Assembly (NCBI GenBank): GCA_963784995.1
Contig: CAWATZ010000003.1
Coordinates: forward strand, 2,356,001 to 2,420,000
DNA: 64,000 nucleotides
From: CAWATZ01 sp963784995
GTDB lineage: Bacteria; Planctomycetota; Planctomycetia; Gemmatales; Gemmataceae
Direction of reading: 5' to 3'
Part shown: positions 55,487 to 64,000 of the stretch, in pieces
Numbering within the stretch: position 1 is the stretch's first letter
How the letters are laid out: every line of letters begins with the position of its first letter
Translations under genes and position numbers: made by a program
Notes under the pieces: model-generated
Seen by the model: the letters and a program-made list of their open reading frames with translations, nothing else
What the model was told of the DNA's origin: nothing
Database searches by the model: none

Positions 55487-56959
55487 CTACAGGAACATCG
55501 GGATCGGGTTCAGCTCCTCCTCGGCGAGGGGCCCGGGCAGCCAGCCCAGCTGCACCGGTACGTCGTACAGCCGGCCGGGGGCGAACCGGGTCCAGAAGTG
55601 CCGCAGGCCCGGCACGATCACCTTGGCGACCGGCAGGCCGACTTCCGGCCGGGTCTGGTCCAGGACCAGCATCTCCAGCCCCAGGCGTTCGACGCGTGCC
55701 TGGCAGGCGCGGACGTCCTCGGCAATGTCGTCGGCCCACTGCTGCGGCCAGGACGCAGCCAGCCGCGCCGGGCCCTCCGCGGGCAGCAGGTAGGGCTGGT
55801 TGGCTACCGTCGCCGTCCGGAGCCAGCGGGCCGTCTCCGGGTCCATGCCGGAATCGCCGGCTCCTTTCCCCGCCGATTCCAGCAGGGGGGAGCAGAGCAT
55901 CTGGTTCATTTCCGTCACGGCCCGCAGCAGCGCGACCTGGGGCTCGAGGTGGGCGCCGAAGCCCAGCAAGATCTGCTCCGCCGGGCCGGCCGTGCGCCGC
56001 GTGAGGGAAGCGAATACCGGGATGCCCAGGTCGGACGTCAGGTCGAGGGCCCAGAACTCCCGGCCGCGCCCCGCCAGGTAAGCCTGCAGCTGTTCCAGGT
56101 ACGGCTCGCCGAAGCTGTCGAGATCGACGCCGGGACGGCGGGCGCGGTTGTACCACCACAGGGCGACACTGTCGCGTTCCACCAGCTCCAGAAAGCCCTG
56201 CAGGAGCGCTTCCTCCAGGGTGTTGCCGGCCGCGTTGCCGTTGGAGCAAGCGACGCAGAACGTGGACTCCTCCGGCTGCGGGTAGTCGTAGTAACAGAAC
56301 GCCGTGGGCAGGTAGCGCGCCTCCTGCCGGGTCAGCGACCAGACCGGCGACCACTCGACCGCTGCCTCCGGGTCGAAGGGGACCGGGATGAAGCTGAAGC
56401 GCGAGGCCAGACGATTGCGGTCGTCGCGTTCCCGGTACTGTCGATCGCTGAACAGCAGGCAGTCGCCGGGCGGGATGGCCGCTCCGCCCAGTTCGCGCAG
56501 CCTGGCCCGGCGGCGTGGCTCGTCGCCGCGGAAGACGCCGGAGTACCGCTCCAGCCCCTCGCAGAGCCCGCTCGCCCGGGCCTGGACGTTGCTGGTGCCC
56601 TTGCCGGCGTTCATGCTGCGCAGGTCGCCCCGGAGCTGGGCGAGGCTTTGGTGCGGCCGGGCGACGTTACTGCCGGCAATGCAGACGTGCATGACGCCGG
56701 CGCTGGCCGGGGCGATCGATTCCAGCATGGGCACTGCGCCGGTGATTGGGCTGACGTGGTGTCCGTACCGCGCCAGCGTCTCCTCCGGCCGGACCACGCG
56801 GTGGCCGCCGTCGTTGACGAACGTCTTCCGGCACTGCATCAGCACGGGCGGCCGCAACGGACGGGCCGGGTCATTCCCCTGGCCGCACGCGCTGCAGAAC
56901 CCGAGCCGGACGAGGGTGTGAGTTTGCAGCCGCCAGGTGGGCAGGTCGAGCGTCTGCAC
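55487..56959 (-). CDS. YcaO cyclodehydratase domain (TOMM D protein)
   Basis: This is the ATP-dependent domain that forms azoline rings. The YcaO motifs are visible: SGLCEGLERYSG (residues 130-141), SNGNAAGNTLEEALLQGFLE followed by LVERDS, and TEMNQML; the C-terminus is NPIPMFL, like the Pro-rich tails of TOMM YcaO proteins. The first 40 residues (CSAC at 22-25) belong to the zinc site of the preceding ThiF-like domain. A one-base change near 56975 would make one protein of 746 residues with the upstream gene, matching fused C-D cyclodehydratases. Confidence 0.9.
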   Translation of the reverse strand: MQTLDLPTWRLQTHTLVRLGFCSACGQGNDPARPLRPPVLMQCRKTFVNDGGHRVVRPEETLARYGHHVSPITGAVPMLESIAPASAGVMHVCIAGSNVARPHQSLAQLRGDLRSMNAGKGTSNVQARASGLCEGLERYSGVFRGDEPRRRARLRELGGAAIPPGDCLLFSDRQYRERDDRNRLASRFSFIPVPFDPEAAVEWSPVWSLTRQEARYLPTAFCYYDYPQPEESTFCVACSNGNAAGNTLEEALLQGFLELVERDSVALWWYNRARRPGVDLDSFGEPYLEQLQAYLAGRGREFWALDLTSDLGIPVFASLTRRTAGPAEQILLGFGAHLEPQVALLRAVTEMNQMLCSPLLESAGKGAGDSGMDPETARWLRTATVANQPYLLPAEGPARLAASWPQQWADDIAEDVRACQARVERLGLEMLVLDQTRPEVGLPVAKVIVPGLRHFWTRFAPGRLYDVPVQLGWLPGPLAEEELNPIPMFL

Positions 56960-57728
56960 CTTGCCGTCCAGGTCCGGCCAGCTCGCCGCGCACGACCCAC
57001 GCGGCCACGGCGCTGGCCGCCAGACCCCAGGCGACCTGCAAGCTGGCCGGGGTGCCCGCGCGGTCGCTGACGATCGCCCCCTCGTGCCCGTGCCTCCCCT
57101 CCAGGTAACTGGCGACCGGGGAGTTGGAACGCAGTCGCTGGGCCAGGCATTCCCAGCACCCGGTCTCGCCGGGACGGAACAGGGGCCCGATCCAGATCTG
57201 TCGCCCCAGGGGCTTGACCAGCAGCCAGGGCCGGCCCCGGCGCAGCGCTGCGGCGTTGCAGTCGGCCAGGTCGCCGCGCAGATAGCTATCAGTCAAGACG
57301 ACGTTGAGTGCCCCGTCGTCGGTTAAGCGGACGTGAAGGGACTGCAATAATTCGATGAAGGGGCCCACTTCCACGCCAAAGGCCTGGATGGCCACCGGCC
57401 GCTCCGCCAGCCGCTGCACCGCCGTCCCCGGAGCAATCTGCTGGGACGACCACAGGGCGGCCTGTGCGATGGGAAGCGACTCGGCCGCCTCGCACAGGTA
57501 GTCCTTGAGCTCCAGCTGGGCCAGCGCGTAATACACCTCGGCCGGGGAAGCCCTGTCGCGCAGCTGCTCACACACCTCGTCGGCAGTGCGGCCGTCGAGC
57601 CACGGAGCCACCAGTTCGTACAGGCGGCCCCGCAGCAGAGTTTGTCGGGAATCCGACAGCAGGAACACGCCCTCGCCCGGTACGATCTCGACGTGCCAGT
57701 GCGGGCAGAAGGTCGGACGCTTTAGCAT
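56871..57728 (-). CDS. TOMM leader-binding RRE/ThiF-like domain (C protein)
   Basis: Residues 1-80 form a PqqD-like RiPP recognition element (WHVEIVPGEGVFLLSDSRQT, RGRLYELVAPWLDGRTADEV, YYALAQLELKDYL), which should bind the NHLP leader. Residues 100-250 are ThiF/E1-like, with a half zinc site CWEC (191-194). Past about residue 251 the written frame is out of register (ARPAHLAAANSH...). The other half of the zinc site, CSAC, lies in the YcaO frame, so the two were one gene. It is the first gene of the TOMM operon. Confidence 0.85.
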   Translation of the reverse strand: MLKRPTFCPHWHVEIVPGEGVFLLSDSRQTLLRGRLYELVAPWLDGRTADEVCEQLRDRASPAEVYYALAQLELKDYLCEAAESLPIAQAALWSSQQIAPGTAVQRLAERPVAIQAFGVEVGPFIELLQSLHVRLTDDGALNVVLTDSYLRGDLADCNAAALRRGRPWLLVKPLGRQIWIGPLFRPGETGCWECLAQRLRSNSPVASYLEGRHGHEGAIVSDRAGTPASLQVAWGLAASAVAAWVVRGELAGPGRQGADARPAHLAAANSHPRPARVLQRVRPGE

Positions 57729-57802
57729 GAAACGCGACTTTGGACCTGTTGATTGGTTTCAATCTTTGTTGTATTGGAATCGGCGCCGCACCCCCGAGAT
57801 AA

Positions 57803-57831
57803 TGACTAGCTAACAGGACCCGCTCTGGCAA
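57803..57831 (-). promoter_or_regulatory. Candidate promoter of the TOMM operon
   Basis: On the minus strand TTGCCA (57831-57826) is followed after 17 nt by TAGTCA (57808-57803), about 75 nt before the start codon. The match is modest, and position is the main support. Confidence 0.35.
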
Positions 57832-57933
57832 GTCCCATTCGGACGGGCGTCTTTGTGGGTATCCCACCCGCTGCGGGGTCGAGAGCTTCCAGAGGAATCA
57901 TTCGAGGAGACGGAAAAATCGTTGCGATCGGTT

Positions 57934-57980
57934 TAAAGCCTGCGGCTACGGGAAACACCAGATTGTAGCCGCAGGCTTTA
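57934..57980. repeat. Palindromic repeat with 16-bp perfect arms
   Basis: TAAAGCCTGCGGCTAC (57934-57949) pairs exactly with 57965-57980. It lies 24 nt past the phosphoketolase stop on the minus strand and upstream of the TOMM promoter. It may insulate the two units. Confidence 0.8.
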
Positions 57981-58004
57981 GCCTGCGTCTTTTGCGACAG
58001 ACTC

Positions 58005-60449
58005 TCAAACGTTGTCCCCTTCGGTGGAGGTCCCGCGCTTGGCGCTCGCCGCCTTGACCCCCCACTTCCAGCTAGTGATCTCCGGCATGTCGTCGCCGTG
58101 CTTGGCGATGTACTGCTTGTGCTCGATCAGTTTCTCATGGATCGCCTGTTTGAAGTAGGCGGCCCGGGCGCCCAGCTGCGGCAACCGGTCGATCACGTCC
58201 TCACAGAGATGGAACCGGTCCAGATCGTTCAGCACCACCATGTCGAAAGGCGTCGTGGTGGTCCCTTCCTCCTTGTAGCCGCGGACGTGCATGTTCTTGT
58301 GGTTGGTCCGACGATACGTCAGCCGGTGGATCAGCCAGGGGTAGCCGTGGAAGGCGAAGATGATCGGCTTGTCCTTGGTGAACAGGGCGTCGAAGTCCCG
58401 GTCCTGGAGCCCATGGGGGTGCTCGCTGGCCGGTTGCAGCTTCATCAGGTTGACGACGTTGACCACGCGCACCTTCAGCTCCGGCAGGTGCTTGCGCAGC
58501 ATCTCGACGGCCGCCAGCGTCTCCAGGGTGGGCACGTCGCCGCAGCAGGCCATGACCACGTCCGGCTCGCTGTTCTTGTCGTTGCTGGCCCACTCCCAGA
58601 TGCTGACGCCCTGAGTGCAGTGCTTGATCGCCTGGTCCATCGTCAGCCACTGGGGCGCCGGCTGCTTGCCGGCGATGACCACGTTGACGTAATCCCGGCT
58701 GCGCAGGCAGTGATCGGTCACCGACAGCAGCGTGTTGGCGTCCGGCGGCAGATAGACGCGGATGATCTCGGCCTTCTTGTTGACCACGTGGTCGATGAAC
58801 CCTGGGTCCTGGTGACTGAAACCATTATGGTCCTGCCGCCAGACGTGCGAGCTGAGCAGGTAGTTGAACGAGGCGATGGGCCGGCGCCAGGGGATGTGCT
58901 TGGAGACCTTGAGCCACTTGGCGTGCTGATTGAACATCGAGTCAATGATGTGGATGAACGCCTCGTAGCAGCTGAAGAAGCCGTGCCGTCCTGTCAGCAG
59001 GTAGCCCTCCAGCCAGCCCTGGCACTGGTGTTCGCTGAGGACCTCCATCACCCGGCCATCCGGCGCCAGGTGGTCATCGTCCGGGTAAATCTCGGCGACG
59101 TAGCAGCGGTTGGTCACCTCCAGCACGTCCTGCCAGCGGTTGGAGTTGTTCTCGTCGGGACTGAACAGGCGGAAGTTGCTGCTTTCCAGGTTCTTCTTCA
59201 TGATGTCGCGGAGGAACTTGCCCATTTCCCGGGTGGCCTCGGCCGAGGTCGCTCCGGGGCTGGGGACGTTGACGGCGTAGTCCCGGAAGTCCGGCATCTT
59301 CAGATCGTGGAGCAGCAGGCCGCCGTTGGCGTGCGGGTTGTCGCTCATCCGGCGATGGTCCTTCGGCGCCAGCTCGGCCAGCTCGGGCTTGAGCCGGCCG
59401 CTTTGGTCGAACAGCTCCTCCGGCTTGTAGCTCTTCATCCACTGCTCGAGGATGCGGACGTGCTCGGGCTTGTCCATGTCGCCCATGGGGACCTGATGAC
59501 TGCGCCAGTAGCCCTCGCACTTCTTGCCGTCGATTTCCTTCGGACAGGTCCAGCCCTTTGGTGTGCGCAGGACAATCATCGGCCAGGCAGGCCGCTTGCC
59601 GAAGCCGTTGGTGCGCGCGTCGGCCCAGATCTCCTTGATCTCGACCACCACAAGGTCGAGCACCTCGGCCAGCTGCTGATGGACCGCCTTCGGGTCGCTT
59701 CCCTCCACGAAGTACGGCTTGTATCCCATCCCCTCGAAGAACTTTTGCAGTTCGTCTTTGGGGATGCGAGCCAGGAAACAGGGGTTGGCGATCTTGTAGC
59801 CGTTCAGATGGAGGATGGGCAGCACACAGCCGTCCCGGGCCGGGTTGAGGAACTTGTTGCCCTGCCAGCCGGTGGCCAGCGGCCCGGTCTCCGCCTCGCC
59901 ATCGCCGACGACGCAGGCCACGATCAGGTCCGGGTTGTCGAAGGCGGCCCCGTAGGCATGGCTCAGGGCGTAGCCCAGTTCGCCGCCCTCGTGGATGCTG
60001 CCCGGCGTTTCCGGGGCGACGTGGCTCGGGATGCCGCCGGGGAAACTGAATTGCTTGAACAGCTTTTTCATCCCCTCCGCGTCCTGGCTGATGTCGGTGT
60101 AAATCTCGCTGTAGGTGCCTTCGAGGTAGGCATGGGCCACCAGCGCCGGACCGCCGTGCCCCGGGCCAATCACGTAGATCACGTTCAGGTCATCCCGCTT
60201 GATGACCCGGTTGAGATGGACGCAGAGCAGGTTCAGGCCCGGGGTGGTTCCCCAGTGGCCCAGCAGCCGGGGCTTGACGTGCTCCCGTTTCAGCGGCTCG
60301 CGGAGCAGGGGGTTGTCGAGCAGGTAGATCTGGCCGACCGCGAGATAGTTCAGCGCTCGCCAGTAGGCATCGATCTTGCGCAGCTCCTCGGGCGACAGCG
60401 GGGTTGTCTTCGTGGTGGTGTATTTCACGTCAACCGTTGCCCGTGCCAT
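58005..60449 (-). CDS. xfp: Phosphoketolase
   Basis: This TPP-dependent enzyme cleaves xylulose-5-P or fructose-6-P with phosphate to acetyl-P. The 814-residue length is normal. Recognisable parts are LGHWGTTPGLNLLCVHLNR, IGPGHGGPALVAHAYLEGTY, EGGELGYALSHAYGAAFDNP, GDGEAETGPLATGWQGNKFL and WRQDHNGFSHQDPGFIDHV. Start is ATG 60449 after AAGGATG. The YHS-like gene lies 62 nt upstream on the same strand. No acetate kinase or phosphotransacetylase is in the window. Confidence 0.95.
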   Translation of the reverse strand: MARATVDVKYTTTKTTPLSPEELRKIDAYWRALNYLAVGQIYLLDNPLLREPLKREHVKPRLLGHWGTTPGLNLLCVHLNRVIKRDDLNVIYVIGPGHGGPALVAHAYLEGTYSEIYTDISQDAEGMKKLFKQFSFPGGIPSHVAPETPGSIHEGGELGYALSHAYGAAFDNPDLIVACVVGDGEAETGPLATGWQGNKFLNPARDGCVLPILHLNGYKIANPCFLARIPKDELQKFFEGMGYKPYFVEGSDPKAVHQQLAEVLDLVVVEIKEIWADARTNGFGKRPAWPMIVLRTPKGWTCPKEIDGKKCEGYWRSHQVPMGDMDKPEHVRILEQWMKSYKPEELFDQSGRLKPELAELAPKDHRRMSDNPHANGGLLLHDLKMPDFRDYAVNVPSPGATSAEATREMGKFLRDIMKKNLESSNFRLFSPDENNSNRWQDVLEVTNRCYVAEIYPDDDHLAPDGRVMEVLSEHQCQGWLEGYLLTGRHGFFSCYEAFIHIIDSMFNQHAKWLKVSKHIPWRRPIASFNYLLSSHVWRQDHNGFSHQDPGFIDHVVNKKAEIIRVYLPPDANTLLSVTDHCLRSRDYVNVVIAGKQPAPQWLTMDQAIKHCTQGVSIWEWASNDKNSEPDVVMACCGDVPTLETLAAVEMLRKHLPELKVRVVNVVNLMKLQPASEHPHGLQDRDFDALFTKDKPIIFAFHGYPWLIHRLTYRRTNHKNMHVRGYKEEGTTTTPFDMVVLNDLDRFHLCEDVIDRLPQLGARAAYFKQAIHEKLIEHKQYIAKHGDDMPEITSWKWGVKAASAKRGTSTEGDNV

Positions 60450-60511
60450 GAGACATCCTTTCAGCAAGTTGGTGATTGGTCGGGGCAGCCTTCGGTGATG
60501 CCCCCGGAACG

Positions 60512-61162
60512 TCAAGCCAGAACAATCGAGTTCGTCTTCGCGAACTCCCGACGTGTCTCCTCACCGATGAAGTAGTAGGTTTTGCCCTTCCATTCAAGGG
60601 TCGCGGCTGCCGAGAAGCGGGGGAACCGGACAAGGGCCACGGGGTCCTCGACCATCTGGTCCTTCAGATAGTGATCGTCCTCGTGGAGTGAAACGTAGGT
60701 CTTCACAAAAGACACAATCCGGTCGTCCATCCAGCGGCCGACGGCCTCCGGGTCGATGGCGGCGAGCGGAAACTCCAGCTCGGAATGCTTGTCGAACGTG
60801 ATCAGCATCGGGATGATCTCCAGGTCCGAGCTGAGAATGAGCCGGGTGACGTCCGGGCTGGCGAAAGCGGAGAACTTCAGCTGAATGCGAGCCACCTTGG
60901 ACTGGAAGGCAAAGGTCACTTCGCGTGTCGTGGTCACCAGTCGCGGCGTGACCTGCACGTGGTCGCCGAACTTCTTGACCAGGAGTTCCAGCCGCGGCTT
61001 CCAGACTTCGCGCAGCTGGTCAAGCACCTTGCCAAAACGCTCGACCCGCTTCTGCCGTTCCTGGTACGTCTGCACCAGCTCCGCCTGGGCCTTCTTGAAT
61101 TTCTCCCCAAGGGCGGTAAACTCCGCGTCGATGCGACTGGCCAGGTTGTCAATGGCTGCCAT
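60512..61162 (-). CDS. Coiled-coil protein with degenerate YHS-like C-terminus
   Basis: The 216-residue protein starts at ATG 61162 after AAAGGGG. Residues 1-65 are a helical coiled coil (LGEKFKKAQAELVQTYQERQ). A beta-rich middle follows. The last 45 residues, with DPVALVRFPRF and WKGKTYYFIGEETRREFAK, look like a YHS domain, but the metal-binding Cys residues are absent. It precedes the phosphoketolase and may share its transcript. The 285-nt stretch upstream (61163-61447) shows no gene. Confidence 0.55.
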   Translation of the reverse strand: MAAIDNLASRIDAEFTALGEKFKKAQAELVQTYQERQKRVERFGKVLDQLREVWKPRLELLVKKFGDHVQVTPRLVTTTREVTFAFQSKVARIQLKFSAFASPDVTRLILSSDLEIIPMLITFDKHSELEFPLAAIDPEAVGRWMDDRIVSFVKTYVSLHEDDHYLKDQMVEDPVALVRFPRFSAAATLEWKGKTYYFIGEETRREFAKTNSIVLA

Positions 61163-61447
61163 GATCAGACCCCTTTCTGTACTGGAAATGGACGTTCCGA
61201 TCCACGCGGAACGGATCATCTCCTTCCCGCTGCTCTTGATTCAGCAGCACGTGCAACGGCACTGATTGGAACATGTGTTACCTTGGCATTTCTTGTGCCA
61301 AAGGAATCCGAGTTCCAGCGTGCCGCCACAACAGATTTCTACAGCGACACTTGCGTTCCGTGGAAGGATGTCTCTGGTCTGACGTGGCTTGAGGGCTGAA
61401 TGGATTGCCCAGCGCTGAAACAGATGAACTGTACCGAATCCGCACAC

Positions 61448-62925
61448 TCAGCGCCTCGTCAGAGCGAACACGGAAGCCTGCCAGGGAGGCACGTCCAGGT
61501 AGAGCCCGCGGGAAAGCAGATCGTTGCCGTCCCGGTCGTAGCTGGTCTCCCCGATCCGATCCTGAAACCGCCACTGACTGCCGCCGAGGTCCTGGAAAGG
61601 AAGCCGGACGTAGCACTGGCTCTGATTGGGAGCGTAGTTCACCGTCACCAGCAACCGCTCCTTGTCGGGGCCTTGCCAGGTGAAGGCCAGGAAGCAATCA
61701 CAGGTCCAGTTCCCTTGCCAGGCAGGCGCACATTCGAGCAATTGCCACTGGCCCTGACGCACCGTCGGCTGCCGCAGCACGGCAAGGAGCCGCTGGTAAA
61801 ACGCTTCCAGCCTGGCATCGGTGGGCTCCTCGGGGCCCCGGCCCAGGTGGGGCGAGATGCGTTTCTTTCGCCCCTCGAATTGTCCCTGGTGGAAGAATCG
61901 CAATCCCGGGGACAGGAACGTGATGACCGCCGCGGCCTCGTGGACCCCGGGGGAAACGTGGCGGCCGCTCTCGGCTCGTCGTGGTTCTCCAGGAAGCGGG
62001 CCAACCTGTCCTGGTAATCCAGTCCGGCGAGGAAGTGTTCTCGGATTGGTCGGACGTGACGATCGCGCAGGCGGTCGTAGAGCCGTTTATCGTAGGTGTA
62101 ATCGAAGCCCTGCTGCTGCAGCGTCCATTCCATGTCCCAGTAGACCTCGGCCATGAAGCAGAAGTCCTTGGCCCGCTCTCGCACGCGCTGCGTCGCCTTC
62201 GGCCAGAACGGCTGAGACTTGATGCCCCAGGTCCGTTCAAAGACCTCCGGCAGCACCAGCATGGCCATGTCGCAGCGGACGCCATCACACTGCCCGGCAA
62301 TCTTGACCAGTTCGCCGATCATCGCCTCCTGTGTGGCCGGGTTACCGTAGTTGAGCTGGAGGGCGTCCGGCCAGCCGGGGAAATACGGGTCGCGGCCCAG
62401 GGCCAGCAGCCGGTCGCCCTTTTTCCGCTTGACCCAGGTATAGTTCTTGGGCGCGCGGGTCAGGTCCAGCTCGGTCCCCGGTACGAAATACTCCGGATGG
62501 TCTTCCACCCAGGAGTGATCCAGGCCCGTGTGGTTGGGGACAAAATCGAGCAGCAAACGCAGCCCGCGCTTCCGGAGCCGTTGGCGCAGCCGGGCCAGGG
62601 CGGCGTCGCCGCCGAGGTCCTGATGCACCACGTAGCCGGTGATGGCAAAACCGGACCCGGGGATGTCCTCCTCGCGCAGGTCGGGCAGGGTCTCCTGAAA
62701 CTCGTGCCGCCATTCCGGGTTGCTGCGCGAGATGCGCTGTCCCACGAGGCCGGTCTGCCAGACGCTCAGCAACCAGATCCAGTCGAAACCCATCTCCTTC
62801 AGGCGGTCCAGTTCCGCGTCCGGAATGTCATCGAGCGTCGCGCGCCGGCCCAGCTTCCGGGACAGGTCCGTCAGCCAGACGCGGGTGTTGATCTGATACA
62901 GCGAAGGATAGCGTGGCGTTGTCAT
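61448..62925 (-). CDS. GH13 alpha-amylase-family protein with a frameshift
   Basis: A (beta/alpha)8 glycosidase of family GH13: LLLDFVPNHTGLDHSW (region I), GVRCDMAML (nucleophile Asp), FMAEVYWD (acid/base Glu), LENHDEPR (transition-state Asp). After ATFPPG the written frame is lost; restoring one base in the C run at 61944-61947 gives VHEAAAVITFLSPGLRFFHQ and a normal C-terminal beta domain ending at 61448 (492 residues). No signal peptide, so a cytoplasmic glycan is the likely substrate. Its start overlaps the transporter stop by 4 nt. Confidence 0.85.
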
Positions 62926-63836
62926 GGCGTCATGGTTCCCGTACGTTCATTGGCTCCGACCTGGAGCGGGAGAGCTTGCATCTCTGTTGCCTCCGGCATT
63001 GCGGCGAACAGAACGGCGCACCCGAGGGCCGCCAGGATCGAGACAAGGGCATAGGCGACCACGGCCGTGACCGCGGGAGTGTCTGCAAAGTTGGTCGAGA
63101 CGATCACCAGGCCCACAGCGGCATTCCGAGCCGCGGTCGTCAGGGCAAGGCTTTTCCGCGTCGCCAGGCCCGGGCCGCCGCAAAGCCAGCCGATCCCCAG
63201 GCTGGCCAGGAGCAGCAGGAGCATTCCGATCCAGCCGCGCAGCCGGACCAGGGCCAGGGTTTCGTACTCCTTGTACAGCAGCAATCCGACCACGGCAAGG
63301 AGCAGCAGATTGGCGAGCAGATTAACGGGTTTACTGATCCGTTTGGTCCATTGTGGCGCCGCGTGGTGGATGGCCAGGCCGACGGCCAGGGGAAGGATCT
63401 GGACGATCAGCAAGGTCCGCACGATGGCCAGGTAGTCGAGCCGCAGCTCGCTGTCCGACAGGAGCGGCGCCAGCAGAACGCAAAGCAAGGCCGGCGAGAG
63501 CAGCGCCGACACTCCGGCCAGGATCACCATCTGACCGATGGCATGGGGAACGTCGCCCCGGGCCAGGGCCGCGAAGGGCGGCCCCACCGGGCACCCGGGG
63601 CAAACGGCGAGGATGAGGAACCCTGCCGACACCAGCGGATTGGCATTGAACAGGTACAGCAAACCGATGGTGACCGCCGGAACCAGCACGAAGTTGGCCG
63701 CGAGACCGGCCACGACCTGCCGGGGCTTTCGCATCGCCGCCAGCACTTCCGCAAAGGTCACCTTCAACCCCATCGACAGCATGATGACGATGAGGCCGGC
63801 AACGGTCAGCAGTTGGACAAGGCTGGCGAGATTCAT
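62922..63836 (-). CDS. BASS-family (bile acid:Na+ symporter-like) transporter
   Basis: The 304-residue membrane protein has about nine to ten hydrophobic segments. Family features are MLSMGLKVTFAEV in the first repeat, AVCPGCPVGPPFAALARGDV (the crossover region), and a second half with TTAARNAAVGLVIVSTNF. These proteins move organic anions with sodium; the substrate is unknown. The stop overlaps the GH13 start in ATGA, so the two are translationally coupled. Confidence 0.85.
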   Translation of the reverse strand: MNLASLVQLLTVAGLIVIMLSMGLKVTFAEVLAAMRKPRQVVAGLAANFVLVPAVTIGLLYLFNANPLVSAGFLILAVCPGCPVGPPFAALARGDVPHAIGQMVILAGVSALLSPALLCVLLAPLLSDSELRLDYLAIVRTLLIVQILPLAVGLAIHHAAPQWTKRISKPVNLLANLLLLAVVGLLLYKEYETLALVRLRGWIGMLLLLLASLGIGWLCGGPGLATRKSLALTTAARNAAVGLVIVSTNFADTPAVTAVVAYALVSILAALGCAVLFAAMPEATEMQALPLQVGANERTGTMTP

Positions 63837-63865
63837 GGCGTCGCTTCACACGCGGAACACACTTC

Positions 63866-63934
63866 GGCGAGCGGCGCGGCGTCAGCCCGCCGGTAGGAGC
63901 CTCTTACCGGCGGGCTGACGCCGCGCCGCTCGCC
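63866..63934. repeat. Inverted repeat, GGCGAGCGGCGCGGCGTCAG family
   Basis: The 30-bp arms 63866-63895 and 63905-63934 are perfect complements around a 9-nt loop. The core is the same as in 31569-31664. It lies between the transporter start and the end of the next gene. Confidence 0.9.
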
Positions 63935-63950
63935 ATTCTATTGGCGCCTC

Positions 63951-64000
63951 TTATTGACCGGCGGCCGGCGCAGTGCCGGCCGCGGCGCCCAGCTTCTTGA
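63951..64000 (-). CDS. C-terminal end of a gene cut by the window edge
   Basis: On the minus strand an open frame enters at 64000 and ends with TAA at 63951, giving KKLGAAAGTAPAAGQ. Its position just after a palindromic repeat fits a gene 3' end. Too short to identify; the frame itself is uncertain. Confidence 0.35.
   Translation of the reverse strand, partial: KKLGAAAGTAPAAGQ

Overview
The window is GC-rich bacterial DNA that looks like a member of the Planctomycetota, most likely the Gemmatales/Gemmataceae. The assignment rests on family content: a PSCyt1/DUF1549/DUF1553 protein next to a DUF1501 protein, four DUF1559 prepilin-like genes, several MJ0042-type zinc-ribbon membrane proteins, a SWIM-SNF2 helicase, a 23S-5S rRNA unit with no 16S gene in front of it, and many long palindromic repeats between genes. 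No database search was possible, so the taxonomy is inference.

Layout. 1-4.4 kb: end of a PKD-domain gene, a lone receiver protein and a zinc-ribbon/beta-propeller membrane protein. 4.4-7.8 kb: 23S and 5S rRNA with a BoxB/BoxA-like leader. 7.8-10.3 kb: purE-purK and a short-chain dehydrogenase. 10.7-12.4 kb: a two-gene transposon-like unit. 12.7-18.5 kb: a small hypothetical, a FolK-SDR fusion, and the PSCyt1 + DUF1501 pair. 18.6-20.5 kb: desaturase-AlkA operon and rpsU. 20.7-25.3 kb: a PQQ-type propeller, then lipA, a lipoyl-like protein, tmk and holB. 25.3-36.6 kb: hydrolase, zinc-ribbon, HEAT-repeat protein, clpS, FHA-GAF-PP2C phosphatase and SNF2 helicase. 36.9-42.4 kb: four DUF1559 genes with matching promoters, most with their own terminator, interrupted by a convergent MscS channel. 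42.5-52.3 kb: PEGA lipoprotein, PP2C phosphatase, zinc-ribbon membrane protein, receiver protein, and a LOG-MFP-RND efflux operon. 52.8-57.7 kb: a Spy-like protein and a thiazole/oxazole-modified peptide (TOMM) cluster. 58-64 kb: phosphoketolase, a YHS-like protein, a GH13 glycosidase, a BASS-family transporter and the end of one more gene.

The most interesting system is the TOMM cluster at 53.5-57.7 kb, all on the minus strand. It has an RRE/ThiF-like leader-binding domain and a YcaO cyclodehydratase (probably one fused protein split by an apparent frameshift), a SagB-type dehydrogenase, and a 104-residue precursor. The precursor has a nitrile-hydratase-like (NHLP) leader and a C-terminal core with six cysteines and no Ser or Thr. 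The predicted product is a peptide with several thiazoles. No dedicated exporter or protease is visible next to it.

Two features run through the whole window. First, more than a dozen long inverted repeats of several sequence families sit between genes, mostly at 3' ends; one is flanked by an 18-bp direct duplication. Second, eight otherwise well-conserved genes carry ten apparent single-base indels, often in G/C runs. That pattern fits residual sequencing error better than decay, so those genes are annotated across the break.
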